Numbered from the stretch's first letter, positions 1 through 7,808 are shown. The stretch is DNA of 12,156 nt from Oscillibacter sp. (GCA_020025415.1 JAHHSB010000028.1:1-12156); one strand, 5' to 3'. Notes: generated from the sequence alone by a model not told the origin. A program made the numbers and translations.

Positions 1-1837
1 GAGCAATAAAAAGCGCCGGCAGAATATCATCCAGTACATCGACCATCTGACCGGCAGCGTGGATACCGCCAGCAAATCCACCTTGATCAACTCTCCGCTG
101 CCGATCATGGTGTTCCGGCCCGACACCGGGGAGATCATCTGGAGCAATGAGAATTTCCTGCAGCTGGCCGGCGTGCGGGAGCATCTTTTTGAGATGAAGG
201 TGGAAGATGCTGTGCCCATGTTCTCCGCCCAGTGGCTGCTGGAGGGGAAGCAGGAGTGCCCCGACCGGGTGCAGATGAACAACCGCCGCTTCCGGGTCTA
301 CGGCAGTCTGGTGCGGGCCAAGGGCAAGGGGGCCGCGCAGAACCTGGTGGCCACCACCTACTGGGTGGACACCACCGAGGGGGATGCCATGAAGGAGAAG
401 TATCTGGACAGCCGTCCTGTGATCGCCATCTTGCAGGTGGACAACTACGAAGATCTGATGAAGGCCTGCGCCGATACCCAGCGCAGTGCCCTGCTGGCTC
501 AGATCGACGAAAAGCTCAACGCCTGGGCAGAGGGGCGGGGCCTGCTGCTCAAGACCGATCGGGATCATTACCTGTTCGTCTTTGAGGAGAAGGACTACGA
601 CCACTTTGTACAGGAGCGCTTCGCCGTGCTGGATACCATCCGGGACATTAAAGTGGGAGAGGGCCAGCATCCCACCCTTTCCATCGGCGTGGGCAAGGAC
701 GCCGACAGCCTGCCCGAGCTTTATAAAAGTGCCAACCTCTCGCTGGAGATGGCTTTGTCCCGGGGCGGCGACCAAGCGGTGGTCCGCAATCGGGTGGACT
801 TTGAGTTTTACGGCGGCCGGGCCAAGACCACGGAAAAACGCACCAAAGTCAAATCCCGGGTCATGGCCAACGCTCTGGGAGAGCTGATGCAGGATGCTGA
901 CCAGGTCTATATCATGGGCCACAGCTACGCGGATATGGACTGCCTGGGCGCTGCCGCCGGCCTTTGCTGCATTGCCAGGAAAAAGGGCAAGCAGGCACGG
1001 ATCGTCATCGATCTGGAGCATAATGCCGCCGGCCCGGTGCTCTCGCAGCTGCGGGCCCAGCCGGAATACGAAAATGTGTTCATCTCGGGCAACGAGGCCT
1101 TTTTGCGAGTCCAGCCCGGCTCGCTGCTGGTGGTGGTGGATACCAACCGCCCCGACATTGTGGAGAGTGCCCAGCTGCTGGAGAGCTGCAAGCGGGTGGC
1201 GGTGATCGACCACCACCGCCGGGCCGCCAATTATATCGAAGATGCGGCACTGAATTTCCATGAGCCCTACGCCTCCTCCGCGGCAGAACTGGTGACGGAG
1301 CTGCTGCAATATCTGGTGGAGCCTACGGACCTGCTCCATGCAGAGGCGGAGGCCCTGCTGGCGGGGATCGTGCTGGATACCAAGCACTTTACCATGCGCA
1401 CCGGCGGGCGCACCTTTGAGGCTGCGGCCTTCCTGCGCCGGGCGGGGGCGGACACTGCCGATGTCCAGCGCCTGTTCCAAAGCGACCTGGATGATATGGT
1501 CACCCGCTATGATATCATTCGCCGGGCCGAGGTGCTGCAAGATGGCATCGCCCTGTCCGTGATCACCGAGGATGGCGTGGACCGGGTGGCCGCGGCCCAG
1601 GCGGCGGATGAACTGCTGACTCTCAAGGGGGTGCGGGGCTCCTTCGTGGTCTACCGCTCCGGCAAGGATGTGATGATGTCCGCCCGCTCTCTGGGTGATA
1701 TCAATGTCCAGGTGATCCTGGAGGCCCTGGGCGGCGGCGGAAACTCCACCACTGCCGGCGGCCGGGTGGAGGATGCGGACCCGGCGGAGGTGGGCCAGCG
1801 TCTGGTCCAGGCCATCGTGGATTATTGCAGTCAGTAA
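1..1837 (+). CDS. gdpP: GdpP-type cyclic-di-AMP phosphodiesterase, 5'-truncated by the window edge
   Basis: Membrane-bound phosphodiesterase of the GdpP/YybT family, which hydrolyses the second messenger c-di-AMP to pApA. The frame is open from base 2, so the gene starts upstream; 611 residues are visible against about 655-660 in typical GdpP, so the missing part should be the two N-terminal membrane helices. Domains in order: PAS-like (about 86-380), degenerate GGDEF (about 395-830, with SRGGDQAVV and EKRTKVKSR as in the family), DHH (about 890-1330) and DHHA1 (about 1540-1830). The metal-binding DHH residues are present: GHSYADMD (His codon 920, Asp codons 932 and 938), VVDTNRP near 1135 and IDHH (Asp-His-His at 1208-1216). 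The DHHA1 glycine motif reads GGGGNSTTAGG, with Asn (1742-1744) where the family normally has His. The gene lies 60 nt before rplI, as in many Firmicutes. The family call is firm; full activity is inferred. Confidence 0.95.
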   Translation, partial: SNKKRRQNIIQYIDHLTGSVDTASKSTLINSPLPIMVFRPDTGEIIWSNENFLQLAGVREHLFEMKVEDAVPMFSAQWLLEGKQECPDRVQMNNRRFRVYGSLVRAKGKGAAQNLVATTYWVDTTEGDAMKEKYLDSRPVIAILQVDNYEDLMKACADTQRSALLAQIDEKLNAWAEGRGLLLKTDRDHYLFVFEEKDYDHFVQERFAVLDTIRDIKVGEGQHPTLSIGVGKDADSLPELYKSANLSLEMALSRGGDQAVVRNRVDFEFYGGRAKTTEKRTKVKSRVMANALGELMQDADQVYIMGHSYADMDCLGAAAGLCCIARKKGKQARIVIDLEHNAAGPVLSQLRAQPEYENVFISGNEAFLRVQPGSLLVVVDTNRPDIVESAQLLESCKRVAVIDHHRRAANYIEDAALNFHEPYASSAAELVTELLQYLVEPTDLLHAEAEALLAGIVLDTKHFTMRTGGRTFEAAAFLRRAGADTADVQRLFQSDLDDMVTRYDIIRRAEVLQDGIALSVITEDGVDRVAAAQAADELLTLKGVRGSFVVYRSGKDVMMSARSLGDINVQVILEALGGGGNSTTAGGRVEDADPAEVGQRLVQAIVDYCSQ

Positions 1838-1874
1838 GTCCCTGGGGGACTTGGAAGCGTGAGGCGCGCCTCAC
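1836..1874 (+). other. Two tandem hairpins in the gdpP-rplI gap, including a perfect 16-bp palindrome
   Basis: AAGTCC (1836-1841) pairs with GGACTT (1847-1852) and overlaps the gdpP stop codon. GTGAGGCGCGCCTCAC (1859-1874) is a perfect palindrome that can fold as a 6-bp stem with a CGCG loop. The rplI ribosome binding site (AAGGAG, 1883-1888) lies 8 nt downstream. No T-run follows, so this is not a classical terminator. It may stabilise processed mRNA, control L9 translation or bind a dimeric protein as DNA. The function is unknown; the symmetry itself is certain. Confidence 0.55.
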
Positions 1875-1897
1875 AAATAGAATAAGGAGATTGTGCG

Positions 1898-2344
1898 ATG
1901 AAAGTCATTTTGTTACAAGATGTGAAGGGCCAGGGCAAAAAGGGCCAGCTGATCGAGGCTTCCGACGGCTATGCCCGCAACTATCTGCTGCCCCGGAAAC
2001 TGGCGGCGCCCGCCACGGCCGACGCCATCAATACCCTGAACCTGAAGGAGAAGGCCCGTCGGGCCGAGGAGGCCCGGCTCAGAGCCGAGGCCCAGGACAC
2101 TGCCGACAAGCTCAAAGACTGTGTGGTCAAGCTCAAGGCCAAGGCCGGCCAGGGCGGCCGCCTGTTCGGCGCGGTGACCTCCAAGGAGATCTCTGAGGGC
2201 CTTGCCAAGCAGCACGGCGTGGAGATCGCCAAGCAGAAGCTGGTGCTGGACGAGCCCATCAAGGCCTTCGGCAGCTATCAGATCAAGGCCAAGCTGGGCT
2301 ATGAAATTACCGCCACGGTCTATGTGGTGGTGAGCGAGGAATAA
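1898..2344 (+). CDS. rplI: 50S ribosomal protein L9
   Basis: Protein L9 of the large ribosomal subunit, which binds 23S rRNA near the L1 stalk base and helps maintain reading frame. The 148-residue length is normal. The N-terminal rRNA-binding domain opens with [20 protein letters not shown] and continues with [14 protein letters not shown] (residues 24-37), the L9 family signature. A charged connecting helix rich in Glu, Lys, Arg and Ala covers about residues 45-80. The C-terminal domain includes [13 protein letters not shown] and ends in a beta-rich stretch. The ATG is chosen because AAGGAG sits 9 nt upstream and the family N-terminus begins exactly there. It lies between gdpP and dnaB, an arrangement shared with many Firmicutes, and is probably co-transcribed with both. 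Confidence 0.98.
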   Translation: MKVILLQDVKGQGKKGQLIEASDGYARNYLLPRKLAAPATADAINTLNLKEKARRAEEARLRAEAQDTADKLKDCVVKLKAKAGQGGRLFGAVTSKEISEGLAKQHGVEIAKQKLVLDEPIKAFGSYQIKAKLGYEITATVYVVVSEE

Positions 2345-2352
2345 TGCGCGCC

Positions 2353-2403
2353 CCGGCCGGGAGGGAGAAGCTCCGCCGGCCGGTGTGTTCCCGTCTGGCG
2401 GGA
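2353..2403 (+). other. Two GC-rich hairpins in the rplI-dnaB gap
   Basis: CCGGCCGG occurs at 2353-2360 and again at 2376-2383; being self-complementary, the copies form an 8-bp stem, extended inward by GAG/CTC. A second stem, TCCCG (2389-2393) with CGGGA (2399-2403), follows and ends 15 nt before the dnaB ATG at 2419. There is no T-tract, so transcription probably reads through. The hairpins may be RNA-stability or partial attenuation elements that separate expression of a ribosomal protein from a helicase. The function is inferred only. Confidence 0.5.
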
Positions 2404-2418
2404 TGAAGGGAGGGCCCT

Positions 2419-3774
2419 ATGGCAAACGAAGACCTGCTGCTGCGGCAGATGCCCCACTCCCTGGAGGGGGAGCAGGCGGTGCTGGGGTCCATGCTTATCG
2501 ATGCCGAGTGCATCAAGGAAGTGATGGACAAGCTGCGCCCGTCGGATTTCTACCTGCGGCAGAACCGGGAAATTTTTGAAACCATCTATTCCATGTTTAC
2601 TTACGCCAAGCCGGTGGATGGCATCACCGTGGCGGAGGAGATGCAAAAGCGGGGCACTTATGAAGAGAACGTGACCCGCAATTACCTGGTGCAGCTGATG
2701 GAGATCACGCCCACCTCCGCCAACGTCATGGAATATGTGGAGATCGTGCGGGACAAGGCGCTGCTGCGGGCCGTGGCCCAGGCGGCGGGGGAGATCCAGG
2801 CCCTGGTCCAGGAAAACGGCGAGGCCAGCGAGACCCTGGAGGCGGCGGAGCAGAAGATCTACGCCATCCGCCGGGGCCAGAGCGCCCGGGACATGGTGCC
2901 CATCTCCGCCGTTCTGCCGGATGTGCTGGATAACCTCTCCGAGCTCAGTGAGCAGGGGGGCAACCACCTTCCCGGCCTGTCCACGGGATTGAGCGCGGTG
3001 GACTTGAAGATCTCCGGCCTGAACAAATCCGACCTGGTGCTGCTGGCGGCCCGCCCCGGTATGGGCAAGACCTCCATGGCGCTGAATATGGCGCTGCACG
3101 TGGCCAAAAGCGCCCGGAAGACGGTGGCAGTGTTCTCCCTGGAAATGTCCAAAGAGCAGCTGGTCACCCGCCTGCTGTCTACCGAGGCGCTGGTGGAGAA
3201 CACCCGCCTGAAAAGCGGCAACCTGCGGGAGACGGACTGGGCCAAGATTGCCGACGCCACCACCGTGCTCAACCAGGTGGATATCCGCATCGACGACAAT
3301 CCCATGCTCTCCGTGGCGGATATGAACGCCAAGTGCCGCCGGCTGGACAACCTGGGCTTGGTGGTTATCGACTACCTCCAGCTGATGACCTCCGCAGGCG
3401 GAAAGGGCTATGCCGGGGAAAACCGCCAGCAGGTTGTCTCCGATATCTCCCGTATGCTCAAGATCATGGCCAAGGAGCTGGATGTGCCGGTGATCTGCCT
3501 GAGCCAGCTCTTCCGTGCCAACGAGAAGCGGGAGGATAAGCGGCCCATGCTCTCGGACCTGCGGGAATCCGGCGCCATCGAGCAGGACGCGGATATTGTT
3601 TTGTTCCTGTTCCGGGATGATTACTATAACGAGGATTCGGAGAAGCGGAACATTGCCGAGTGCATCGTGGCGAAAAACCGCCATGGCGAGACCGGCAAGG
3701 TGGAGCTGCGCTGGCTGCCGGAGTATACCAGCTTTGGCACGCTGGAGCGGCGCTTTGACGACGATGAAGAATGA
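2419..3774 (+). CDS. dnaB: Replicative DNA helicase (DnaB family)
   Basis: Hexameric 5'-3' helicase that unwinds DNA ahead of the replisome and is loaded at oriC (called DnaC in Bacillus). The 451 residues match the usual length. The N-terminal DnaB domain (about 8-110) opens with PHSLEGEQAVLGSML, as in the family. The RecA-like C-terminal domain has Walker A ARPGMGKTS (residues 211-219, Lys217), Walker B LVVIDYLQLM (314-323, Asp318), and the conserved stretch KRPMLSDLRESGAIEQDAD followed by RDDYYN. No intein interrupts the motor domain. The ATG at 2419 follows a GGAGGG-type ribosome binding site, and the family N-terminus starts there. The 3' end overlaps tilS by 11 nt. Its position next to rplI is conserved in Firmicutes and often near the replication origin, though no origin is visible here. 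Confidence 0.98.
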   Translation: MANEDLLLRQMPHSLEGEQAVLGSMLIDAECIKEVMDKLRPSDFYLRQNREIFETIYSMFTYAKPVDGITVAEEMQKRGTYEENVTRNYLVQLMEITPTSANVMEYVEIVRDKALLRAVAQAAGEIQALVQENGEASETLEAAEQKIYAIRRGQSARDMVPISAVLPDVLDNLSELSEQGGNHLPGLSTGLSAVDLKISGLNKSDLVLLAARPGMGKTSMALNMALHVAKSARKTVAVFSLEMSKEQLVTRLLSTEALVENTRLKSGNLRETDWAKIADATTVLNQVDIRIDDNPMLSVADMNAKCRRLDNLGLVVIDYLQLMTSAGGKGYAGENRQQVVSDISRMLKIMAKELDVPVICLSQLFRANEKREDKRPMLSDLRESGAIEQDADIVLFLFRDDYYNEDSEKRNIAECIVAKNRHGETGKVELRWLPEYTSFGTLERRFDDDEE

Positions 3775-5116
3775 GCTGACCGCCGCCCGCGTCTTTTTGA
3801 GCCGGCATTTCCCTGCCGGCGGGAGGGTGCTGTGCGCCGTCTCCGGCGGGCTGGATTCTATGTGCCTGCTGCATTTTATGGATACCTGGGGACGGGCCCA
3901 CGGCTTTTCCGTGGCCGCGGCCCACTTCAACCACGGCCTGCGGGGCGCCGCGGCGGATCGCGATCAGCGCTTTGTGGAGCGCTGGTGCGCCGGGCGGGAC
4001 ATCCCCTGCTTCACCGGCTCCGGGGATACCCGGGAGCTGGCTGCTCGGGAGGGCCTTTCCCTGGAGGAGGCTGGCCGGAAGCTGCGCTACGCCTTTTTGG
4101 AAAAGACCGCGGCGGATGGCTTTGACGCCATTTTTACCGCCCACCACGCTGACGACAATGCCGAGACGATGCTCCTGAATCTGATCCGGGGCACCGGAAG
4201 CGCCGGGCTGACGGGGATCCCGCCGGTGCGGGGGCTGATCTACCGTCCTTTTTTGCGCATCTCCCGGCAGGCCCTGGCGGATTATGCCCAGGCCCATGAA
4301 CTGGGCCATGTGGAAGATGAGACCAATCAGGAAAATATCGCCGCCCGGAATATCCTGCGCCATCAGGTGCTGCCGGTGCTGCGGGAGCTCAATCCCCGGG
4401 CGGTGGAAAATATGAGCGTGACGGCCCTGCTTTTGCAGCGGGAACGGGAAGCGGTGCAGGTGCTGAGCGCTGGCGTGCTGGCCAAGTCGGTCCGGGAGAA
4501 CGGGACCGTTTCGCTGGACTGCCGGGCGCTGCTGGACGTTCCGCTGGCGGCAGCGGAGGAGGCAGTGCTGGCCATGATGGCCGCCGTAGCCGGCTGCCGC
4601 AAGGACCTGGGCCTTGTTCACGCCGAGTCGGTGATGGAGCTGGCCCGGCAGGGGCGGGAGGGCGCGAGGCTTTCCTTGCCTTACGGGCTGACCGCCTGTA
4701 TCCGCGGCGGCACCCTGGTGATCGCGGCCGCCGGCCCACCGGAGGGGAGATGCCCCCTGGAGCCGGGGCGGAGCGTCCACTGGGGGGGCTATACCCTGAC
4801 TTTGCACACCAAGCCGACGGGGGAGGGCCTGGCCCTAAGCCTGTCGGAGGATACACCGCTGTGGGTGGGGGCTTGTCCGCCGGCTGGACGGCTGGATCTG
4901 CCCGGCGGGCGAGGCAGCCGCAGCGTCAAGCGGCTGTGCCTGGACCGGCGGATCTCCCTGGCGGAGCGGGACGGCCTTCCGGCCATCTACGCCGGGCAGA
5001 CTCTGGCTGCCGTCTGGCCCCTGGGGACGGACCGGGCCTTTGGACCCAGAGAAAAGAAACGGGACTTTTTTATTCAAATCATTCATAATACAGAGGAGAA
5101 GCGTCATGAACAGTGA
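3764..5116 (+). CDS. tilS: tRNA(Ile)-lysidine synthetase
   Basis: ATP-dependent enzyme that joins lysine to C34 of the CAU-anticodon tRNA-Ile, so that it reads AUA and is charged with isoleucine. The N-type ATP pyrophosphatase domain carries the PP-loop SGGLDS (residues 27-32), then HFNHGLRG and AHHADDNAET (126-135) followed by LLNLIRGTGSAGLTGI, all TilS hallmarks. The middle and C-terminal domains are more divergent, and the C-terminus has GPREKKRDFFI, a typical TilS ending. The length is 450 residues. The frame is open well upstream inside dnaB, but the first ATG that gives the family N-terminus without running through dnaB motifs is 3764, overlapping the dnaB stop by 11 nt. No good ribosome binding site precedes it, so translation is probably coupled to dnaB. 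The 3' end overlaps hpt by 11 nt. Confidence 0.95.
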   Translation: MKNELTAARVFLSRHFPAGGRVLCAVSGGLDSMCLLHFMDTWGRAHGFSVAAAHFNHGLRGAAADRDQRFVERWCAGRDIPCFTGSGDTRELAAREGLSLEEAGRKLRYAFLEKTAADGFDAIFTAHHADDNAETMLLNLIRGTGSAGLTGIPPVRGLIYRPFLRISRQALADYAQAHELGHVEDETNQENIAARNILRHQVLPVLRELNPRAVENMSVTALLLQREREAVQVLSAGVLAKSVRENGTVSLDCRALLDVPLAAAEEAVLAMMAAVAGCRKDLGLVHAESVMELARQGREGARLSLPYGLTACIRGGTLVIAAAGPPEGRCPLEPGRSVHWGGYTLTLHTKPTGEGLALSLSEDTPLWVGACPPAGRLDLPGGRGSRSVKRLCLDRRISLAERDGLPAIYAGQTLAAVWPLGTDRAFGPREKKRDFFIQIIHNTEEKRHEQ

Positions 5117-5657
5117 AATGGAGAAAGATATCCTGAAGGTTTTGGTTACCGAAGAGGAGCTGCGCCAGCGGATCGGGGAGCTGGGGGAGGAGCTGTATCA
5201 GCGCTTTGAGGGGAAGAATCCCCTGTTTTTAGGCGTGCTGAAGGGCTCTTTCATCTTTATGGCCGACCTGGTGCGGACGGCCCAGGTGAAAAGCGATGTG
5301 GAGTTTATCGCTGTGTCCTCCTATCAGAATGCCACGGTGTCCTCCGGCCGGGTGCAGATTACCCATGACCTGCAGCAGGATATCACCGACCGGCATGTGA
5401 TCATTGTGGAGGATATCCTGGACTCCGGCAATACCCTGGCCTTTTTGAAGAACTATCTCTTGACCAAGGGTGCCAAGGACATCACCATCGTGACGCTTCT
5501 AGATAAGCCCGCCCGCCGCACCAAGGCGATCACGGCGGACCTGGCCGGCTTCGTGGTCCCCGACGAGTTCGTGGTGGGCTATGGGCTGGACTATTGCCAG
5601 CAGTACCGGAACATGCCGTACATCGGTGTACTCAAGCCGGAGGTCTACTCCAACTGA
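5106..5657 (+). CDS. hpt: Hypoxanthine phosphoribosyltransferase
   Basis: Purine salvage enzyme of the cytoplasm, converting hypoxanthine (and usually guanine) plus PRPP to IMP or GMP. The 183 residues fit the bacterial family. The PRPP-binding motif is VIIVEDILDSGNTL (residues 98-111), with the Glu102-Asp103 pair and Asp106. The mobile-loop region reads SSYQNATVSSG, where most relatives have SSYG. The C-terminal purine-binding part has VPDEFVVGYGLDY and RNMPYIGVLKPEVY, nearly invariant in the family. The ATG at 5106 is chosen over an in-frame start at 5040 because GAGGAG (5093-5098) is well spaced before it and the upstream extension would lie in tilS. The tilS-hpt-ftsH order matches Bacillus. 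Confidence 0.97.
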   Translation: MNSEMEKDILKVLVTEEELRQRIGELGEELYQRFEGKNPLFLGVLKGSFIFMADLVRTAQVKSDVEFIAVSSYQNATVSSGRVQITHDLQQDITDRHVIIVEDILDSGNTLAFLKNYLLTKGAKDITIVTLLDKPARRTKAITADLAGFVVPDEFVVGYGLDYCQQYRNMPYIGVLKPEVYSN

Positions 5658-5690
5658 GAAGAGCGTTCCGGGGGAAAGGAGAAACCAACC

Positions 5691-7553
5691 GTGCAAAGAG
5701 GAAAAACTTCCAATCTGAGCTTTCTGCTGCTGCTTTTGGTGATCGTGGCGGGGGCCTCCTACCTGTGGCAGAGCAGCGAGGCGCAGGAGAAGCTGGAATA
5801 TTCCGAGGTGTACCAGCTCTTTGAACAGGAAAAGGTAGAAAGCTTCGCCATCTCCAGCAACTATGTGCTGACCATGAACCTGAGCAGCAAGTTCCGGGGG
5901 CAGGAAACCGTCAGCTACAAGCTCTATGATTTCGACCTATTCTACGACGATTTCAATGAACTGGTGCAGGAGCAGTACGCCAAGGGCATCATCACCGAGT
6001 ACGACTATCCCCCCGCACCCACCACCAACTGGCTGCAGCTGCTGCTGCCTTCGCTGGTGGTAGCTCTGATCCTGGGCGGGATCTGGTATTTCATGTTCCT
6101 GCGGGCCAACAGCGGCGGCGGGGGAGACCGGATGGCCAAATTCGGCAACGCCCGGGTCCGCACTCTCTCGGAGCAGGACCGCAAGGTGACCTTTGACGAC
6201 GTGGCTGGCGCCGCGGAGGAAAAGGAGGAGCTCCAGGAGATCGTGGAGTTTCTCCGCTCGCCCCAGCGCTATATGGCCCTGGGCGCCCGGATCCCCAAGG
6301 GCGTACTGCTGGTGGGCCCTCCGGGCACCGGCAAGACTCTGCTGGCTAAGGCCGTGGCCGGCGAGGCGGGGGTCAGCTTCCTGTCCATTTCCGGTTCCGA
6401 CTTTGTGGAGCTGTATGTGGGCATCGGCGCTTCCCGGGTGCGGGACCTGTTTGAGCAGGCCAAAAAGCAGGCTCCGGCTATTGTCTTCATCGACGAGATC
6501 GACGCCGTGGGCCGCCAGCGGGGCACCGGCCTGGGCGGCGGACACGACGAGCGGGAGCAGACCCTCAACCAGCTGCTGGTGGAGATGGACGGCTTTTCTA
6601 TCAACCAGGGGGTCATCGTCCTGGCGGCCACCAACCGGGCCGACGTGCTGGATCCGGCGCTGCTGCGCCCCGGCCGCTTTGACCGGCAGGTCTATGTGGG
6701 ATTGCCGGATATCCGGGGCCGGGAGGAGATCTTGGCAGTCCATGTGAAAAACAAGCCCCTGTCCGAGGAGGTGGACCTCAAGTCCATCGCCCAGGGCACC
6801 CCGGGCTTTACCGGCGCGGATCTGGAAAATCTGGTGAACGAGGCGGCGCTGCTCGCCGCCCGCCGGGGCGGCAAGTTCATCACCATGGCCGACCTGAAAG
6901 AGGCGGAGCTGAAGGTGATCGCCGGCCCGGAGAAGAAGAGCCGGGTCATTCCGGAGCACGAGCGGGAGCTGACCGCCTATCACGAGGCGGGCCACGCGGT
7001 GGTGATGCAGCTGCTGCCCAACCACGATCCGGTTACTCAGATCTCCATCGTGCCCCGGGGGCAGGCCGGCGGCATGACCATCTCCATGCCAGAGGAGGAC
7101 CGCTCCTATCTCTCCAAGCGCTATATGGAAGATCAGATTGTGGCCCTGCTGGGCGGGCGCGTGGCAGAGAAGCTGGCTCTGGGCGACATCTCCACCGGCG
7201 CCTCCAACGACATCCAGCGGGCCAGCCAGATTGCCCACAAAATGGTGGCGGTCTACGGCATGAGCGAGAAGATCGGCACTGTTTCGTTCGAGAGCGGGCG
7301 GGATGAGGTGTTCATTGGCCGGACCATGACCCAGGGGCGCAGCTATTCCGAGATGGTAGCTGCCCAGATCGACGAGGAGGTCAAGGCCATGCTGGCCAAG
7401 GCCTGTGCCCGCTGTGAAGAGCTGCTCAAGGCCCACCGGACGGAGCTGGACCAGATCTCCCGCTACCTGCTGGAGCATGAGACCATGGATCGGGAGGCAT
7501 TTTTGCAGATCTTCGACCAGGAACAGCCCGCATTGTCTGCGGACAACGCATAA
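5691..7553 (+). CDS. ftsH: ATP-dependent zinc metalloprotease FtsH
   Basis: Hexameric membrane AAA+ protease that degrades misassembled membrane proteins and short-lived regulators. It starts at a GTG (5691) behind AAAGGAG. The 620 residues are normal for the family. Membrane helix 1 is at about residues 9-26, a short external domain at about 27-112, and helix 2 at about 116-138. The AAA module has Walker A GPPGTGKT (209-216), pore loop [10 protein letters not shown] (238-247), Walker B VFIDEID (265-271) and the second region of homology with [20 protein letters not shown]. The protease has the zinc motif HEAGH (431-435), and the third ligand is probably Asp507 in STGASND. The pore aromatic is Tyr242; Phe is commoner, but an aromatic is kept. 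The gene follows hpt by 33 nt and is probably last in the housekeeping operon, since a terminator lies about 200 nt downstream. Confidence 0.98.
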   Translation: MQRGKTSNLSFLLLLLVIVAGASYLWQSSEAQEKLEYSEVYQLFEQEKVESFAISSNYVLTMNLSSKFRGQETVSYKLYDFDLFYDDFNELVQEQYAKGIITEYDYPPAPTTNWLQLLLPSLVVALILGGIWYFMFLRANSGGGGDRMAKFGNARVRTLSEQDRKVTFDDVAGAAEEKEELQEIVEFLRSPQRYMALGARIPKGVLLVGPPGTGKTLLAKAVAGEAGVSFLSISGSDFVELYVGIGASRVRDLFEQAKKQAPAIVFIDEIDAVGRQRGTGLGGGHDEREQTLNQLLVEMDGFSINQGVIVLAATNRADVLDPALLRPGRFDRQVYVGLPDIRGREEILAVHVKNKPLSEEVDLKSIAQGTPGFTGADLENLVNEAALLAARRGGKFITMADLKEAELKVIAGPEKKSRVIPEHERELTAYHEAGHAVVMQLLPNHDPVTQISIVPRGQAGGMTISMPEEDRSYLSKRYMEDQIVALLGGRVAEKLALGDISTGASNDIQRASQIAHKMVAVYGMSEKIGTVSFESGRDEVFIGRTMTQGRSYSEMVAAQIDEEVKAMLAKACARCEELLKAHRTELDQISRYLLEHETMDREAFLQIFDQEQPALSADNA

Positions 7554-7750
7554 GCCGGGGAAAAACCGGCCCTGGGAAACAGGGAAATCGGGATTTTGCC
7601 CAGCAAAACCGGGGAAGATAAAAAAATTTCCGATGGCTTTCTGGCAAAATTGCCAAAAAACACTGTCCCTGAATGGAAGACAGAAAAAGGTATGACTTTT
7701 CAAAAATTCCGGGAAGTGTCCTTGGTACAGGGACATGTGATTTAGATACG
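7554..7750 (+). other. ftsH 3' non-coding region with several potential RNA stems
   Basis: I see no credible gene here. The sequence is A-rich compared with its neighbours. Local hairpins are GCCGG/CCGGC (7554-7558 with 7566-7570), CCCTG/CAGGG (7570-7574 with 7580-7584) and TGGCA/TGCCA (7642-7646 with 7651-7655). Longer-range pairings are ATTTTGCC (7593-7600) with GGCAAAAT (7643-7650) and TGTCCCTG (7664-7671) with CAGGGACA (7728-7735). Some compete for the same bases. It could be an ftsH 3' UTR, a 3'-derived small RNA or an attenuator. I recognise no known riboswitch class. Confidence 0.4.
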
Positions 7751-7797
7751 CAGAAAGAAGCCGCGCATTTGGCAAAATGCTGCGGCTTCTTTCTGTA
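7751..7797 (+). terminator. Intrinsic terminator between the ftsH block and the Liv operon
   Basis: CAGAAAGAAGCCGC (7751-7764) pairs perfectly with GCGGCTTCTTTCTG (7782-7795), and the stem continues with GCATTT/AAATGC (7765-7770 with 7775-7780) around a GGCA loop, with one bulged T at 7781. That gives 20 base pairs. Functionally, the GCCGC/GCGGC part followed by TTCTTTCTGT resembles a rho-independent terminator with a U-rich tail, although the tail is interrupted by C and G. It lies about 200 nt after ftsH and just before the livJ promoter. The symmetry would allow action on either strand, but no gene approaches on the minus strand. Confidence 0.75.
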
Positions 7798-7808
7798 TAT
7801 AATTCATC

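Noticed and set aside
59..61. GTG at 59 as the start of gdpP
   Set aside because: The frame stays open to base 2 and the residues before it (QNIIQYIDHLTGS) fit GdpP, so the gene begins outside the window.
3515..3763. Earlier in-frame start for tilS inside dnaB
   Set aside because: The extension would overlap 250 nt of conserved dnaB and precede the normal TilS N-terminus; its sequence does not resemble TilS.
2320..3930. 536-codon open frame on the minus strand opposite dnaB
   Set aside because: A shadow of dnaB; low-complexity His/Gln/Gly-rich translation and no domain.
3464..4807. 447-codon open frame on the minus strand opposite tilS and the end of dnaB
   Set aside because: A shadow frame; dnaB and tilS explain the region with intact motifs.
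5060..5089. Possible internal promoter for hpt, with CATAAT at 5084-5089
   Set aside because: The -35 match is poor, and the start would fall inside the hpt ribosome binding site, leaving no usable leader.
6402..6431. Tyr in the FtsH pore loop (LYVG) as a functional change
   Set aside because: The aromatic residue is retained, and I believe Tyr occurs in other Firmicutes FtsH proteins, so it is not notable.
7695..7709. CodY box upstream of livJ
   Set aside because: Four mismatches in 15 positions in an AT-rich stretch are too weak for a call; kept only as part of a repeated-motif finding.
5937..7775. 612-codon open frame on the minus strand opposite ftsH
   Set aside because: FtsH on the + strand is complete with all motifs; the antisense frame comes from its GC-rich codon use and has no recognisable domain.
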